This document shows positions 8,212-16,874 of a stretch of 64,000 bases of DNA, one piece after another. Source of the DNA: Methylomonas sp. Lineage in GTDB: Bacteria; Pseudomonadota; Gammaproteobacteria; Methylococcales; Methylomonadaceae. Made by a program: the position numbers and the translations under genes. The stretch is from positions 41,985-105,984 of the forward strand of contig PERU01000010.1 of assembly GCA_002928965.1 (NCBI GenBank). The letters are read 5' to 3'. The notes beneath the pieces are model-generated. The model worked only from the letters and a program-made list of their open reading frames with translations, was not told the origin of the DNA and did not search any database. Every line of letters begins with the position of its first letter. Position 1 is the first letter of the stretch.

Positions 8212-9132
8212 TTATGCCTTTTTGTTCAAGGCTTCCTTGGCCAATTCACCGATACCGCCCAAAGCACCGATCACACTGGAAGCTTCCAGCGGCATGAAGA
8301 TCAGTTTACTGTTGTTGGCCGAGGCAACTTCTTTTAAGGATTCAATGTATTTTTGCGCCACAAAATAGTTGATGGCTTGAACGTCACCTTTGGAAATTGC
8401 TTCTGAAACCATCATGGTGGCGCGCGCTTCCGCTTCGGCCAGACGTTCGCGGGCTTCGGCATCGCGGAACGCGGCTTCTTTACGGCCTTCCGCATCCAGA
8501 ATCGCCCCTTGTTTCAAACCTTCGGCTTTCAAAATTTCCGCTTGCCGCATGCCTTCTGCTTCCAGAATTTGCGCGCGTTTCTCCCGTTCCGCTTTCATTT
8601 GCCGAGCCATGGAATCCACCAGATCTTTGGGCGGCGAAATATCCTTGATTTCGATACGGGTGACTTTGATCCCCCAAGGCGAGGTGGCCTCGTCAACCAC
8701 GCTCAACAAGCGGGCATTGATTTCATCACGCCGCGACAACAATTCGTCCAGATCCATCGAACCCATCACAGTACGGATGTTGGTCATCACCAGATTGATG
8801 GTGGCCAAGTCCAAATACGTAATTTCATAGGCTGCCTTGGCGGCATCCATGACTTGGTAAAACACCACCCCATCGACCCGAACCATGGCGTTGTCTTTGG
8901 TGATGACTTCCTGTGAAGGCACGTCCAGCACCTGTTCCATCATATTCAGTTTACGGCCGATGCGGTCGATGATCGGCATGATGATATTCAAGCCAGGAGT
9001 CAGGGTATTGGTGTATTTGCCAAATCGTTCGACGGTATATTCCATGCCCTGGGGAACTGATTTGACGCTCATAAAGACTAACATTATTGCAAACATAAAC
9101 AGCATGGTTACAAACAAGCCAAAGCCGCCCAT
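8212..9132 (-). CDS. qmcA: SPFH/stomatin-family membrane protease-associated protein QmcA
   Basis: This 306-residue protein has a single N-terminal membrane helix (about residues 5-22), an SPFH/band-7 domain ([14 protein letters not shown] onward) and a long Ala/Glu-rich coiled coil (about residues 175-250). It resembles E. coli QmcA (YbbK), which works in membrane quality control with FtsH. The repeated E-A-E-G-x-x-x units in the coiled coil ([30 protein letters not shown]) are typical of the family. It forms a two-gene operon with the downstream nfeD-type gene. Confidence 0.9.
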   Translation of the reverse strand: MGGFGLFVTMLFMFAIMLVFMSVKSVPQGMEYTVERFGKYTNTLTPGLNIIMPIIDRIGRKLNMMEQVLDVPSQEVITKDNAMVRVDGVVFYQVMDAAKAAYEITYLDLATINLVMTNIRTVMGSMDLDELLSRRDEINARLLSVVDEATSPWGIKVTRIEIKDISPPKDLVDSMARQMKAEREKRAQILEAEGMRQAEILKAEGLKQGAILDAEGRKEAAFRDAEARERLAEAEARATMMVSEAISKGDVQAINYFVAQKYIESLKEVASANNSKLIFMPLEASSVIGALGGIGELAKEALNKKA

Positions 9133-9236
9133 AGCGCCTCCTCAAATAGTGGTTAGAAAATATTGTGTATTGCAAACTGACACATGACTAATAATAATGC
9201 ATCCCTCTTAAACTTGCTGGTTATAGGACTGGTTTC

Positions 9237-9500
9237 ATGAATACTTTGATTTACTACTCTTTCAATATCTTTGGTCTTTCCCTGATCGTTCTGGGGGTAG
9301 GCATGTACAAACCCAAATGGATTTTGTTATGGATGGACAAACCCGGTCGTTTTCCGATAGCTATGATCGCCAGTATCTTATTTATGGCAGCTGCTGTGAT
9401 GTTTGGTGAAGGTAATAAACAGTTACAACAGGAAAGAGCCCAAATCAGCAAACAAAAAGCCGCAGAAAATCCTGGCTCAGAAGTGCCGGATTTGCATTAA
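9237..9500 (+). CDS. Small two-helix membrane protein, function unknown
   Basis: This 87-residue protein has two predicted membrane helices (about residues 6-22 and 40-57) and a polar, charged C-terminal tail rich in Gln and Lys. The ATG at 9237 follows a modest AT-rich leader. It is divergent from qmcA and convergent with tgpA, whose stop codon lies 7 bases away. I do not recognise the family and no motif points to a function. Its hydrophobic pattern and coding-like composition make it a probable real gene. Confidence 0.65.
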   Translation: MNTLIYYSFNIFGLSLIVLGVGMYKPKWILLWMDKPGRFPIAMIASILFMAAAVMFGEGNKQLQQERAQISKQKAAENPGSEVPDLH

Positions 9501-9507
9501 CACTCCG

Positions 9508-11460
9508 CTAAGAGCCTAACTTCCTGACTTGTTTCTTCAATTCAATGAAGTCACTTGGCTGAGCATTGGCTTGATAGCGTAATCTGATAAAAAGGGCGGT
9601 GATGTGTTCAATCTGATCCGCCAAATCAGGATGCTGATTTTTAGCCCGTTCTGCGAATGCTCGAGCACCTTCGCCAATGTGGATTTTGGTACCTGCTTTG
9701 GCCAATTTGGCGCAAAAACGTAGATAATACTTAAGCGCCTTATCTTTAACTGGCAGCTTTTGCCTTAACAGCAACCAAGCCAAAGGCAAGGTAATTACCA
9801 AGACACCCCCAATCAACCATTTCAACAACGCATTGGCACCCTCAATGCCCAACCTCTGCAAAAATTGTGTTTGGTTAGCGCTGTTGTAATTAATTACCCA
9901 ACGCTGCCAACTGTAATCGACACTTTGCCATAATTGCCTCCCACGTTTTAGCCAATTCAATGTCACCGACTCACCCATCAACGGACCGAAATAGACTGCG
10001 CCGCTGGCAACCTGCAAATCCACATTGACCCCGCGTTCGATACGCTCTGGCGCGATTGCAGCAGTCGGATCGAATCGCACCCAGCCTTTATTTTCCAGCC
10101 AGACTTCCGCCCAGGCATGCGCATCCGCTTGGCGAACTTCCAGAAAACCGCCGACTTTATTGAATTCTCCGCCTTGGTACCCACCCACCACGCGGGCGGG
10201 TATCTTGGCAATTCTCAATAAATACACAAAGGCCGTGGCGTAATGACTACAAAAGCCGCTACGGGTTTCGAATAAAAACGTATCAATCGGGTTATTCGGC
10301 ATTAAAGGCGGGGTGAGAGTGTAGTAAAACATCTCCTGGCGAAAATGATTCATCAGATTCTGGATGAATTGCTCCGGGCTAACCTCGAAACCTTGCAGTG
10401 TCTTAATCAGCTCCAACTGTTTTGAAGACGGTTCGACGGGCAACTGTAGATTATCCTGATAATCAGCTGGGGTAATAGCCGTTGTTTTATATTGCGTTCT
10501 GGAGGTTAAGCGGTATTCAGCCCGTTCAGAAAAGCGTTTATTAGTCCGCAACAGATGCCACGCATCCGTCGTCAAACTATCATCAAATCGCTCTGCCATC
10601 TCCAACGCAAACACCCAGTCTTGTGCTTGCGGCTCCATCAGCAAGGTGTAGCTATAAGTTTCCCCGCTGAACTCTGGCTGAACCAGCAATTGACTGTTTT
10701 TGCCGGCAACAAACCAGCGCACACCATCGGTTTTTGTGTAAACAGGACCACGCCAATAACGCAAAGCCGGCGGCGGCAGTTCCCCCTGAAACCGCACTCG
10801 AAATACCAGCTCATCGGATAAACTCAAATCACTGATTAACCCTGGCTCCAAGGTTTTACTCAGACCCGACAGGGCTTTATTATTGTCTTGCAACCACATC
10901 CAGCGAGGCGCCTCAACCCTTGGAAACAATAGAAAAACAACCAATGCCAGTGGCAGGGCCTGCAAAATAATGCTGACTGATGTTTTTAGTGCTGTGTAGG
11001 TTTGGACCTGATTAGCGGTTTGGATGATCAACGTAGCTAGCAACGCGGCACAAACCAACAGGATATAGCCGGCCATTAAAATACTCTGTTCGTACAAAAA
11101 TTGCGAGGCAGCGACAATAAATGCCAAATACACGATTAAAAACACCTCGCGCTTACCCTGAATTTCAAACAGTTTCAAACTCAATGCCACGACAAATAAA
11201 GCTGTGCCGGCATCTCTTCCAAATAATCCGCGATGTTGAGTAATCAGTAATGCAATCCCCAGCATTGTCAGGACAAACAACAGCCATCGCTTCGGCAAGT
11301 ATTGTTTTTGCCAAACAGCGACAAATCGCCAAAACCACAGTAGCAAGAAAAAACTGACTATTGGCAGAGGCATGTGCCAAGCATGCGGCAAGGTAATCAA
11401 GCCGATGGAGCCAAGCAGAAATATCAGGCTACGCTGATGCACGCTAAGGTCAGCAATCAA
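9508..11460 (-). CDS. tgpA: TgpA-type membrane transglutaminase (DUF3488 + transglutaminase core)
   Basis: This 650-residue protein has about six N-terminal membrane helices (residues 10 to about 190, DUF3488), then a periplasmic transglutaminase-like domain. The catalytic Cys is in SGFCSHYATAF (about residue 404), the His in DAHAWAEVW (about 450) and the Asp in RFDPTAA (about 466). One more membrane helix is near 540-565 and a cytosolic DUF4129-like tail closes the protein. It matches TgpA of Pseudomonas. Homologues are normally encoded right after moxR and a DUF58 gene. Here those two lie about 3.4 kb away with other genes between, so the operon looks split. Confidence 0.93.
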   Translation of the reverse strand: MIADLSVHQRSLIFLLGSIGLITLPHAWHMPLPIVSFFLLLWFWRFVAVWQKQYLPKRWLLFVLTMLGIALLITQHRGLFGRDAGTALFVVALSLKLFEIQGKREVFLIVYLAFIVAASQFLYEQSILMAGYILLVCAALLATLIIQTANQVQTYTALKTSVSIILQALPLALVVFLLFPRVEAPRWMWLQDNNKALSGLSKTLEPGLISDLSLSDELVFRVRFQGELPPPALRYWRGPVYTKTDGVRWFVAGKNSQLLVQPEFSGETYSYTLLMEPQAQDWVFALEMAERFDDSLTTDAWHLLRTNKRFSERAEYRLTSRTQYKTTAITPADYQDNLQLPVEPSSKQLELIKTLQGFEVSPEQFIQNLMNHFRQEMFYYTLTPPLMPNNPIDTFLFETRSGFCSHYATAFVYLLRIAKIPARVVGGYQGGEFNKVGGFLEVRQADAHAWAEVWLENKGWVRFDPTAAIAPERIERGVNVDLQVASGAVYFGPLMGESVTLNWLKRGRQLWQSVDYSWQRWVINYNSANQTQFLQRLGIEGANALLKWLIGGVLVITLPLAWLLLRQKLPVKDKALKYYLRFCAKLAKAGTKIHIGEGARAFAERAKNQHPDLADQIEHITALFIRLRYQANAQPSDFIELKKQVRKLGS

Positions 11461-11544
11461 GCGGCAAACTCCTTACCTGGGTATGTCAATGATCCATAAG
11501 GCTACAACCTTTAGTTTCATAGAACAATGACATTAACATTCGCC

Positions 11545-11582
11545 ACAAAAAAACCCGTTGGCTGTTACAGCCAACGGGTTTT
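11545..11582. terminator. Bidirectional hairpin terminator upstream of tgpA
   Basis: A perfect 14-bp inverted repeat (11551-11564 and 11568-11581) has a 3-base loop. It is preceded by a run of A and followed by T, so it could end transcription from either side. It sits just downstream of the PEP-CTERM remnant and upstream of tgpA. It was probably the terminator of that remnant when intact. Confidence 0.8.
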
Positions 11583-11755
11583 CGAAGCGGAATTGCTTCC
11601 GTTATTAAAAAACAACCTCATCCGCCTTAAACTGTTCGCTTGTAACCGATTCGAACCAATCCCCATAATGCTGTAGCAAACAGCACAGAAGGTCTTGGCA
11701 CAGGACGAAAGCATAATATCGGCTAAGGAATACGTGAGAAATAAGTTTGGCAAGG

Positions 11756-11796
11756 AGGTGCGAATTCATTCGCATTGTGCGGATACATCCGCACCT
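11756..11796. repeat. Compound palindromic repeat
   Basis: Two adjacent palindromes, GCGAATTCATTCGC (11760-11773) and GTGCGGATACATCCGCAC (11777-11794), are enclosed by an outer 7-bp inverted repeat AGGTGCG/CGCACCT. The GTAGG-x-GCGAAT style resembles motifs inside the MITE 330 bp away. It is probably a dispersed REP-like element inserted in the PEP-CTERM remnant. Confidence 0.6.
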
Positions 11797-12098
11797 ACGC
11801 CGAACTCTTATTAGTTTATTTCATGGTCATTCCCAAGCCTTCTTTGGTCTCGATCAGGAAATCGGCCGTATGATGCTGGCGCCCCAAACCCCTCGGCAGC
11901 AAACAAATTAAACGCCCCGGTTAATCCTTCTAAACTTGTACCCTTTCCCCAAGGGCCGTCTGTAGTCGCTTGATCTAAAAGCTCCTCGGTCAAATCCAAT
12001 GGCCATTCATCGTTTGTCTTGCTATTAACATTATGAAGCCAGAATCCGACAACCTGAAGCTACCATTTCCTGATGCCGCACCTGAAACAGTCACTGTA

Positions 12099-12255
12099 AA
12101 AGCAACGTAACTATTCAGCGTCCGTTGTAGGGTCGAATTTATTCGATCCGTGGGCTTCGATACAAACCAATGGGCGAATGAATTCTCCCCCTACACCTAA
12201 TCTTGTTTGCCTGAACTCATAAAAATCAATGCGCGCTGAATAGTTACAAAGCAAC
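12099..12255. mobile_element. 141-bp MITE with 14-bp terminal inverted repeats and 8-bp target duplication
   Basis: The element proper is 12107-12247. Its left end GTAACTATTCAGCG (12107-12120) is the exact reverse complement of its right end (12234-12247). Identical octamers AAAGCAAC flank it at 12099-12106 and 12248-12255, as expected from a transposition event. It has no reading frame of note; its interior contains an inverted repeat GTAGGG/CCCTAC (12127-12132 and 12189-12194) enclosing GCGAAT-type palindromes. Ends beginning GTAA and an 8-bp duplication are features of the IS66 family, so it is probably a non-autonomous derivative of such an IS. Removing the element restores an open frame across the join (PIVVAFTVTVSG), which supports insertion into the PEP-CTERM remnant. 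Confidence 0.88.
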
Positions 12256-12268
12256 CACAATTGGAAAA

Positions 12269-14446
12269 TTACAAACCAATTTCCCGACAGGTGTATTGTA
12301 ATTCAGCGGGTGGCACCACAACTGTGGCAGCAGGGATTGCGCTTGGGTCACAACTTGCGATTAATTCCCTCGCCTGTTTTTTCTGTGCCATGGCTTGGTT
12401 TAACATGCTGTTGCGTAAGGCCCTGACAGGAGCAAGTTGTGCCAGATTCTGAAAATACGCCGCTCTTTCCAGCCTTAGCACGGCTTGCCAGCTATTACCC
12501 AAAACACCTTCTTTCAGCACCTGAATCGCGTCTTGATTTTCCTCTCTACCCAATCTGGCAATCTCACGCGCGGTGGCATTGTTATTGATTTGCCTGGCTT
12601 GATTATCCAATTGATCTGACATGCGGATGTTTTCCAAAGCATTTATCGCCCGCAGGAATGAAGCCACGGCCACTACCTGGGTAGAATCCAGCTTAACGGT
12701 CCTGTCGGTACCTTTAGACAAATGTCCCGGTGAGGTATTGAAAGCATCGCTGTTATAAGCTGCAATGGCTTCTTCCAAGGTACTGACCGCATTATTATGG
12801 AAATAGGGCGCTGTATCGGCCGCTTCGATCAAAGGCGTGGTATTGAAACGTCCGTCTCCGAAGCAATTTGCTTCGTCAGGCGCATCCGCTCCGCAGAATG
12901 CAGGGCTTGTACCAAACCCACCGTCATAAGCCATATCCGGTTTTAACAAACGTGCCGGATGAATTTTCATCTGCTCGATGCCTGTATTCCGGGTCGGATT
13001 GGCTTTTGTGGAAGAGCTACGCCCTCCAGCATTCTGGTGACAGCCATTACAATTTGCAGTCTTGCCAAGTATGGGCGCTCCACTTGCGTCCTTGGGATTG
13101 GTTTTGGTATCGAATAAATCCTTTCCAGCTTCAGTGAGGGGGTCGTTGAAAGTCAGTTGATAGACGGGATAATCTTTGCTGCGTCCCAACGACAGCATAT
13201 AGGCTTCGACCGCATCCAACTCGGCTTCGGTGGGCAAACGAAAATCGACACCCGCGTTCCGGGCCATGGTTTTGGGCATGTGCTGCGCCACTGCGCCTAA
13301 AGTAAATTCCCGCAGAGATCCTGAGCCAGGCGCACCATCACCGCTCCAACCGGTCGCATTGGCCATGGTCTCATCCGCAGCAAACTCACCGCCATCGGCA
13401 AGTAATTCAGATTTAATTGTTGTTGCCATGGCTAAAGTATGTGAAACACTGCGGAATACATCAATACCCGGCCCATCGACATTCGTGAGTATTAATCCAT
13501 GCTTGCGCATCAGCACTGGATTTTCCAGATCAGCTAGAGCCGGATTGGTTTCCGCCACAAACAATGGATCGTTTGGCGGTAACTTCATGATGTAATTCGG
13601 ATCTATAGTGAAATTATTGTCCGCACGATGGCAAGTTTCACAGGTCCGGCCATTACCATTGAATGTTTCTTTGTGGAAAATTTGCCTGCCCTGGGCTACC
13701 AAAGCTCCAAGCACCGGGGTTAAATCAGACAAGGTGTCGGCATGTGCGGCCTTGGGCAGTAAAAAATCAAAGGGCATGGAGGCATCGGGTTTAATGTCCT
13801 TGAAATCGCCCATAGCCGTTGTAAGCCAGGGTTTGTCGGCATAGTACAGTTTGTGCATTAAATCAGGCGCGCCGGTGATAACAGTGTTTTCTAAGGGTGA
13901 TTGACCTGCTTTGGAAACCACGATCGAATTCAACGTAAACCCCAACAGTTTGCTGCGTTCCAGTTGAGCCTCCAAGCCTCCCTTGCCATTCTCAACGGCA
14001 AAGCTGCCAATTTTCAAGGCATTGTCGTCAACCTTGGACTGGATAGGCTGATCCAAACTATCGATCAACCAAAGGTCATATTGACCGGCATCCAAACCTT
14101 TCGTTTGAAAAATCACTTCGCCCGTTTTCAGGTTTAATTGAAACTGAGCATGGCCCTGTGTATACAAACTCGATTGAGCTTTCGAATAGCCTAACAAAAG
14201 CCTCAACACTTCGGCATTTCCGCCCTTGGCCTCATAGTTTTCCCGCCACGCATCCAGTGCGGTTTTTAATGTGTTCACATCCCCGTGACCCACGCTGCTT
14301 ACTGTACTGTCGGGTTGATTGTCGCTATTCAGTGAACCAATGTAATTAGCAGTTAATAGCATTCCCAATACGGATGCCATGGCAAATATTGCAGATAGCT
14401 TGATAACCTTTTTCCTGGCAACGCTGAGGCTGATTATTCGTCTCAT
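12269..14446 (-). CDS. MauG/cytochrome c peroxidase-like di-heme protein with extra N-terminal domain
   Basis: This 725-residue protein has an N-terminal membrane helix or signal (about residues 17-37). A domain of about 200 residues without haem motifs follows. Then comes a di-heme cytochrome c peroxidase/MauG-type region with haem motifs CETCH (about 268) and CNGCH (about 466). The last 100 residues are helical and polar. Classical cytochrome c peroxidases are about 320-360 residues, so this is roughly twice the usual length. It would act in the periplasm on peroxide or a protein substrate. The ATG at 14446 has a good ribosome site (AGGAG, 8 bases upstream). It lies between the split halves of the moxR/tgpA operon and next to mobile-element debris, so it may have been inserted there. 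Confidence 0.85.
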   Translation of the reverse strand: MRRIISLSVARKKVIKLSAIFAMASVLGMLLTANYIGSLNSDNQPDSTVSSVGHGDVNTLKTALDAWRENYEAKGGNAEVLRLLLGYSKAQSSLYTQGHAQFQLNLKTGEVIFQTKGLDAGQYDLWLIDSLDQPIQSKVDDNALKIGSFAVENGKGGLEAQLERSKLLGFTLNSIVVSKAGQSPLENTVITGAPDLMHKLYYADKPWLTTAMGDFKDIKPDASMPFDFLLPKAAHADTLSDLTPVLGALVAQGRQIFHKETFNGNGRTCETCHRADNNFTIDPNYIMKLPPNDPLFVAETNPALADLENPVLMRKHGLILTNVDGPGIDVFRSVSHTLAMATTIKSELLADGGEFAADETMANATGWSGDGAPGSGSLREFTLGAVAQHMPKTMARNAGVDFRLPTEAELDAVEAYMLSLGRSKDYPVYQLTFNDPLTEAGKDLFDTKTNPKDASGAPILGKTANCNGCHQNAGGRSSSTKANPTRNTGIEQMKIHPARLLKPDMAYDGGFGTSPAFCGADAPDEANCFGDGRFNTTPLIEAADTAPYFHNNAVSTLEEAIAAYNSDAFNTSPGHLSKGTDRTVKLDSTQVVAVASFLRAINALENIRMSDQLDNQARQINNNATAREIARLGREENQDAIQVLKEGVLGNSWQAVLRLERAAYFQNLAQLAPVRALRNSMLNQAMAQKKQARELIASCDPSAIPAATVVVPPAELQYTCREIGL

Positions 14447-14905
14447 CTATGTCTCCTGATAAGTTGCGGGTTTTTAGGTAAAAACAACCGGCAAAACTTG
14501 ATCGGCCTTCCGATATTTGCGTTGTTCAAAACCTTTCGCCTTAAATCTCGACGTTGAATCGTATTCTCCCTGAATGAGGGCCGCCGCCAACTGCATAATG
14601 CAGTCCGGTTACGCATTTAACGTATCTAAATTAATTGGAATTTAGAGCAATCCAGCTCCAACAGCATGATTAATGCAAAAGGCAGGCCAATCAGCGAAAT
14701 CCTGATAAATCAGCGCCTGATAAACCATATTTTTATTATGTCTACTAATGTTGCTGAAAAAAATAGGGCATTTAACACAGTTAGCGCTAAATGCCCTATT
14801 TTCATCTTGGCTTTATTGCACCCTGTTTGTAGGCGAATTTTTAGTTTGTTTTAAGAGAATGCTGACATAAAGGCTTAGCTATTATTTAAGGCGCGTGCAG
14901 ACATC
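14447..14905. other. Intergenic region between the di-heme gene and the DUF58 gene
   Basis: About 460 bases without a supported gene. It should carry the promoter of the di-heme protein gene. A perfect palindrome with one central base, ACTGCAT-A-ATGCAGT (14590-14604), lies about 145 bases upstream of that gene and could be a regulator site. The right part holds the terminator of the moxR-DUF58 operon. A 62-codon frame at 14666-14854 spans the terminator and is not credible. Confidence 0.5.
14754..14802 (-). terminator. Rho-independent terminator of the moxR-DUF58 operon
   Basis: A perfect 15-bp inverted repeat (14760-14774 and 14788-14802) with a 13-base loop is followed on the minus strand by a run of seven T. 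It lies about 100 bases after the DUF58 stop codon. It shows that moxR-DUF58 transcription now ends before the di-heme gene and does not reach tgpA. Confidence 0.85.
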
Positions 14906-15859
14906 TCAAAACAAAGCTAACGCCCGCAAACACGCTTGATAGTGTTCACGTCCGTTATTGGGGATGAGTTTGATCCCAGGTAACAACAACCCATAATTCA
15001 ACCCCGCCTGCTCCGCCTCAATAACCCAGCGACACAGCATGCTCAAGCGCTCTTCTACATCGCTTCCCGGTGTTTGCGCATAATCCAACCAAAATTCATG
15101 ACTGCCTGAACCAATGTATTGCTTGCTATGCAAACCCCGACCTTTGGCGTAAGCACGCCAATGTATTTGTCTTATGGCATCGCCAGCTTGGTAGGTTTTA
15201 AGGCCATAAAACTCATCACCATTGCGCAAGTTTTGGTTCTGAATACCTGCATTTGCATCCCCTGTATCCGGAAATGCCGGAACCAAGCTGGCTGGTCGAG
15301 GATAAACCAAAACCCGGCTATCAAACCGAAGTGGCGACCACGCCCTAAATAATCCAAGCGGGTAGCTGCTGAATACCGTTACCTTATCACACGCCAGCCA
15401 ACCACGCTTTGTTGCATCGGCATTCAACACCACATTCTGACTTTGAAACGGCTCAATGCTGATTTCGCGAATGCCTCGTAATTTAATGCTTACTGCAAGA
15501 CGCTGCTGATTAACAGGATTTTGCAAAATAAAATTGAAGCCAACCTGATCGCCAACAAACACAGCCTGATTATGTCCTGCTTGAATAACCAGCCCGGCCA
15601 GGGCTTTGAAACTATGTAAAATGGACACAAAAAAAATGCTGGCTAGTAAAAAACCCAGCATGTAAGCCAAATTATTGTTGTAAATAAAGGCTATCAGCAA
15701 CACGATGACAATTAACAGCACAAACCCCAGACCTCGCTGAGTCGGCAGGATAAACACACGACGCTGATTCAAGATAATCGGTCCGCTTGAAGGTGGCTCG
15801 CCTCGGATGAATCGACTCACGCTGAATCGCTGCTTAAGCGATAACCACTTGCGCTTCAA
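14906..15859 (-). CDS. DUF58 domain membrane protein
   Basis: This 317-residue protein has two N-terminal membrane helices (about residues 38-58 and 62-82) and a DUF58 domain near the C-terminal part (NGDEFYGLKTYQAGDAIRQI, then HWRAYAKGR). DUF58 proteins are vWA-like and work with MoxR ATPases. Its start overlaps the moxR stop by 4 bases (ATGA), so the two are coupled. TgpA, the usual third member, lies elsewhere in the window. Confidence 0.88.
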   Translation of the reverse strand: MKRKWLSLKQRFSVSRFIRGEPPSSGPIILNQRRVFILPTQRGLGFVLLIVIVLLIAFIYNNNLAYMLGFLLASIFFVSILHSFKALAGLVIQAGHNQAVFVGDQVGFNFILQNPVNQQRLAVSIKLRGIREISIEPFQSQNVVLNADATKRGWLACDKVTVFSSYPLGLFRAWSPLRFDSRVLVYPRPASLVPAFPDTGDANAGIQNQNLRNGDEFYGLKTYQAGDAIRQIHWRAYAKGRGLHSKQYIGSGSHEFWLDYAQTPGSDVEERLSMLCRWVIEAEQAGLNYGLLLPGIKLIPNNGREHYQACLRALALF

Positions 15860-16770
15860 AATACCGACACGTGCTGAAGAATAGGCGCAACAATCGTGAC
15901 TGAATCATGACAGCCGGCACGCAAACGATGCCCGGCAACTGCAGGCAATACTGCCTGTACATCCTCGGGCAATGCTGCCTGTCGCCTGTCCATGAATGCC
16001 CATACCTTGGCTGCGGCTAACAGTGACAATCCTGCTCGCGGCGACAAGCCACAAGGATACTGCTCTGTTTGCCGGGTAAAGTTGATAATATCTTGCACAT
16101 AATCCAGCAATGCAGTCGAGACAAACGTGCGACTGGCAACTGCTTGTAAATCAGCTAATTGATCTGCCGGCAACATAATTGGCAGTTCATTTATCAAGCT
16201 ATGTCTTGATTGACCTGTTAATAATTCACGTTCGGCTTCTCGGCTTGGATACCCTAGCTCAATTCGCATCAAAAACCGATCCAGTTGCGACTCCGGCAAC
16301 GGAAATGTGCCGATTTGATAAGACGGATTTTGAGTCGCTATGACAAAAAAGGGCTCGGGCAGTTGGTAAGTATGCCCCTCGACGGTGACCTGTTTTTCTT
16401 CCATCGCTTCCAGCAAGGCACTTTGCGCTTTCGGCGTCGCGCGATTGATTTCATCAGCCAACACCATTTGTTTGAACAGCGGCCCTGCATGAAAACTAAA
16501 TTTAGTTTGTTGAGCATCAAATACGGAGGAGCCGATGATGTCAGCCGGCAAAAGATCGCTCGTAAACTGGATACGCTGATAAGCCAGCCCAAACAACCTT
16601 GCCAAGGTATGTGCAAGCGTGGTTTTGCCTACCCCCGGAATATCTTCGATAAGCAAATGTCCCTTTGCCAGCAAACAACACACAGCCAAACGAATTTGCA
16701 AGGGCTTACCCAGAATGACGTTATCAGCCGCTACGAGCAATTGATTGAGCGCATGGTTCATACATTTCAA
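15856..16770 (-). CDS. MoxR-family AAA+ ATPase
   Basis: This 304-residue ATPase has Walker A EDIPGVGKTTLAHTLARLF (about residues 42-60), Walker B MVLADEINRATPKAQSALLE (about 104-123) and sensor region FFVIATQNP. It fits the MoxR subfamily: chaperone-like ATPases that help maturation of membrane or periplasmic complexes. In methanotrophs MoxR-like proteins are often linked to methanol dehydrogenase, but the pairing with DUF58 here points to the more general moxR-DUF58-tgpA unit. It is divergent from the MarR gene. Confidence 0.92.
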   Translation of the reverse strand: MKCMNHALNQLLVAADNVILGKPLQIRLAVCCLLAKGHLLIEDIPGVGKTTLAHTLARLFGLAYQRIQFTSDLLPADIIGSSVFDAQQTKFSFHAGPLFKQMVLADEINRATPKAQSALLEAMEEKQVTVEGHTYQLPEPFFVIATQNPSYQIGTFPLPESQLDRFLMRIELGYPSREAERELLTGQSRHSLINELPIMLPADQLADLQAVASRTFVSTALLDYVQDIINFTRQTEQYPCGLSPRAGLSLLAAAKVWAFMDRRQAALPEDVQAVLPAVAGHRLRAGCHDSVTIVAPILQHVSVF

Positions 16771-16874
16771 CCTTTAGAATAATCACTCATTGTGCCCTGA
16801 CAGCGTTACGGCGCGCAAATACCAAATCCTAAGCATACAAAGTATTGTCTGATGCTTGTGCTAAAATCTCGGTT

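Larger units (their letters stand above)
11627..12275 (-). pseudogene. Degraded PEP-CTERM exported-protein gene
   Basis: Minus-strand fragments of one old coding sequence can be pieced together. The far 3' end (11627-11710) reads VPRPSVLFATALWG followed by LVRIGYKR and a stop, which looks like a PEP-CTERM sorting signal (PEP-like motif, hydrophobic helix, basic end) with the usual Glu replaced by Arg. Upstream, 11811-12030 encodes a hydrophilic stretch (WPLDLTEELLDQATTDGPWG onward). This joins by a frameshift near 12030 to a beta-strand-like stretch (VAFTVTVSGAASGNGSFRL). The frame is also cut by in-frame stops, a palindromic repeat (11756-11796) and a 141-bp MITE (12107-12247). Its 5' end is missing and abuts the end of the di-heme protein gene. 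The parent family is uncertain; that it is a remnant is fairly clear. Confidence 0.55.

Noticed and set aside
8390..8830. A 146-codon Ala/Ser/Arg-rich frame antisense to qmcA
   Set aside because: It is the reverse complement of the QmcA coiled-coil repeats and has no independent coding signal.
14666..14854. A 62-codon frame between the di-heme gene and the DUF58 gene
   Set aside because: It runs through the perfect hairpin terminator of the moxR-DUF58 operon and has no ribosome site or family resemblance.
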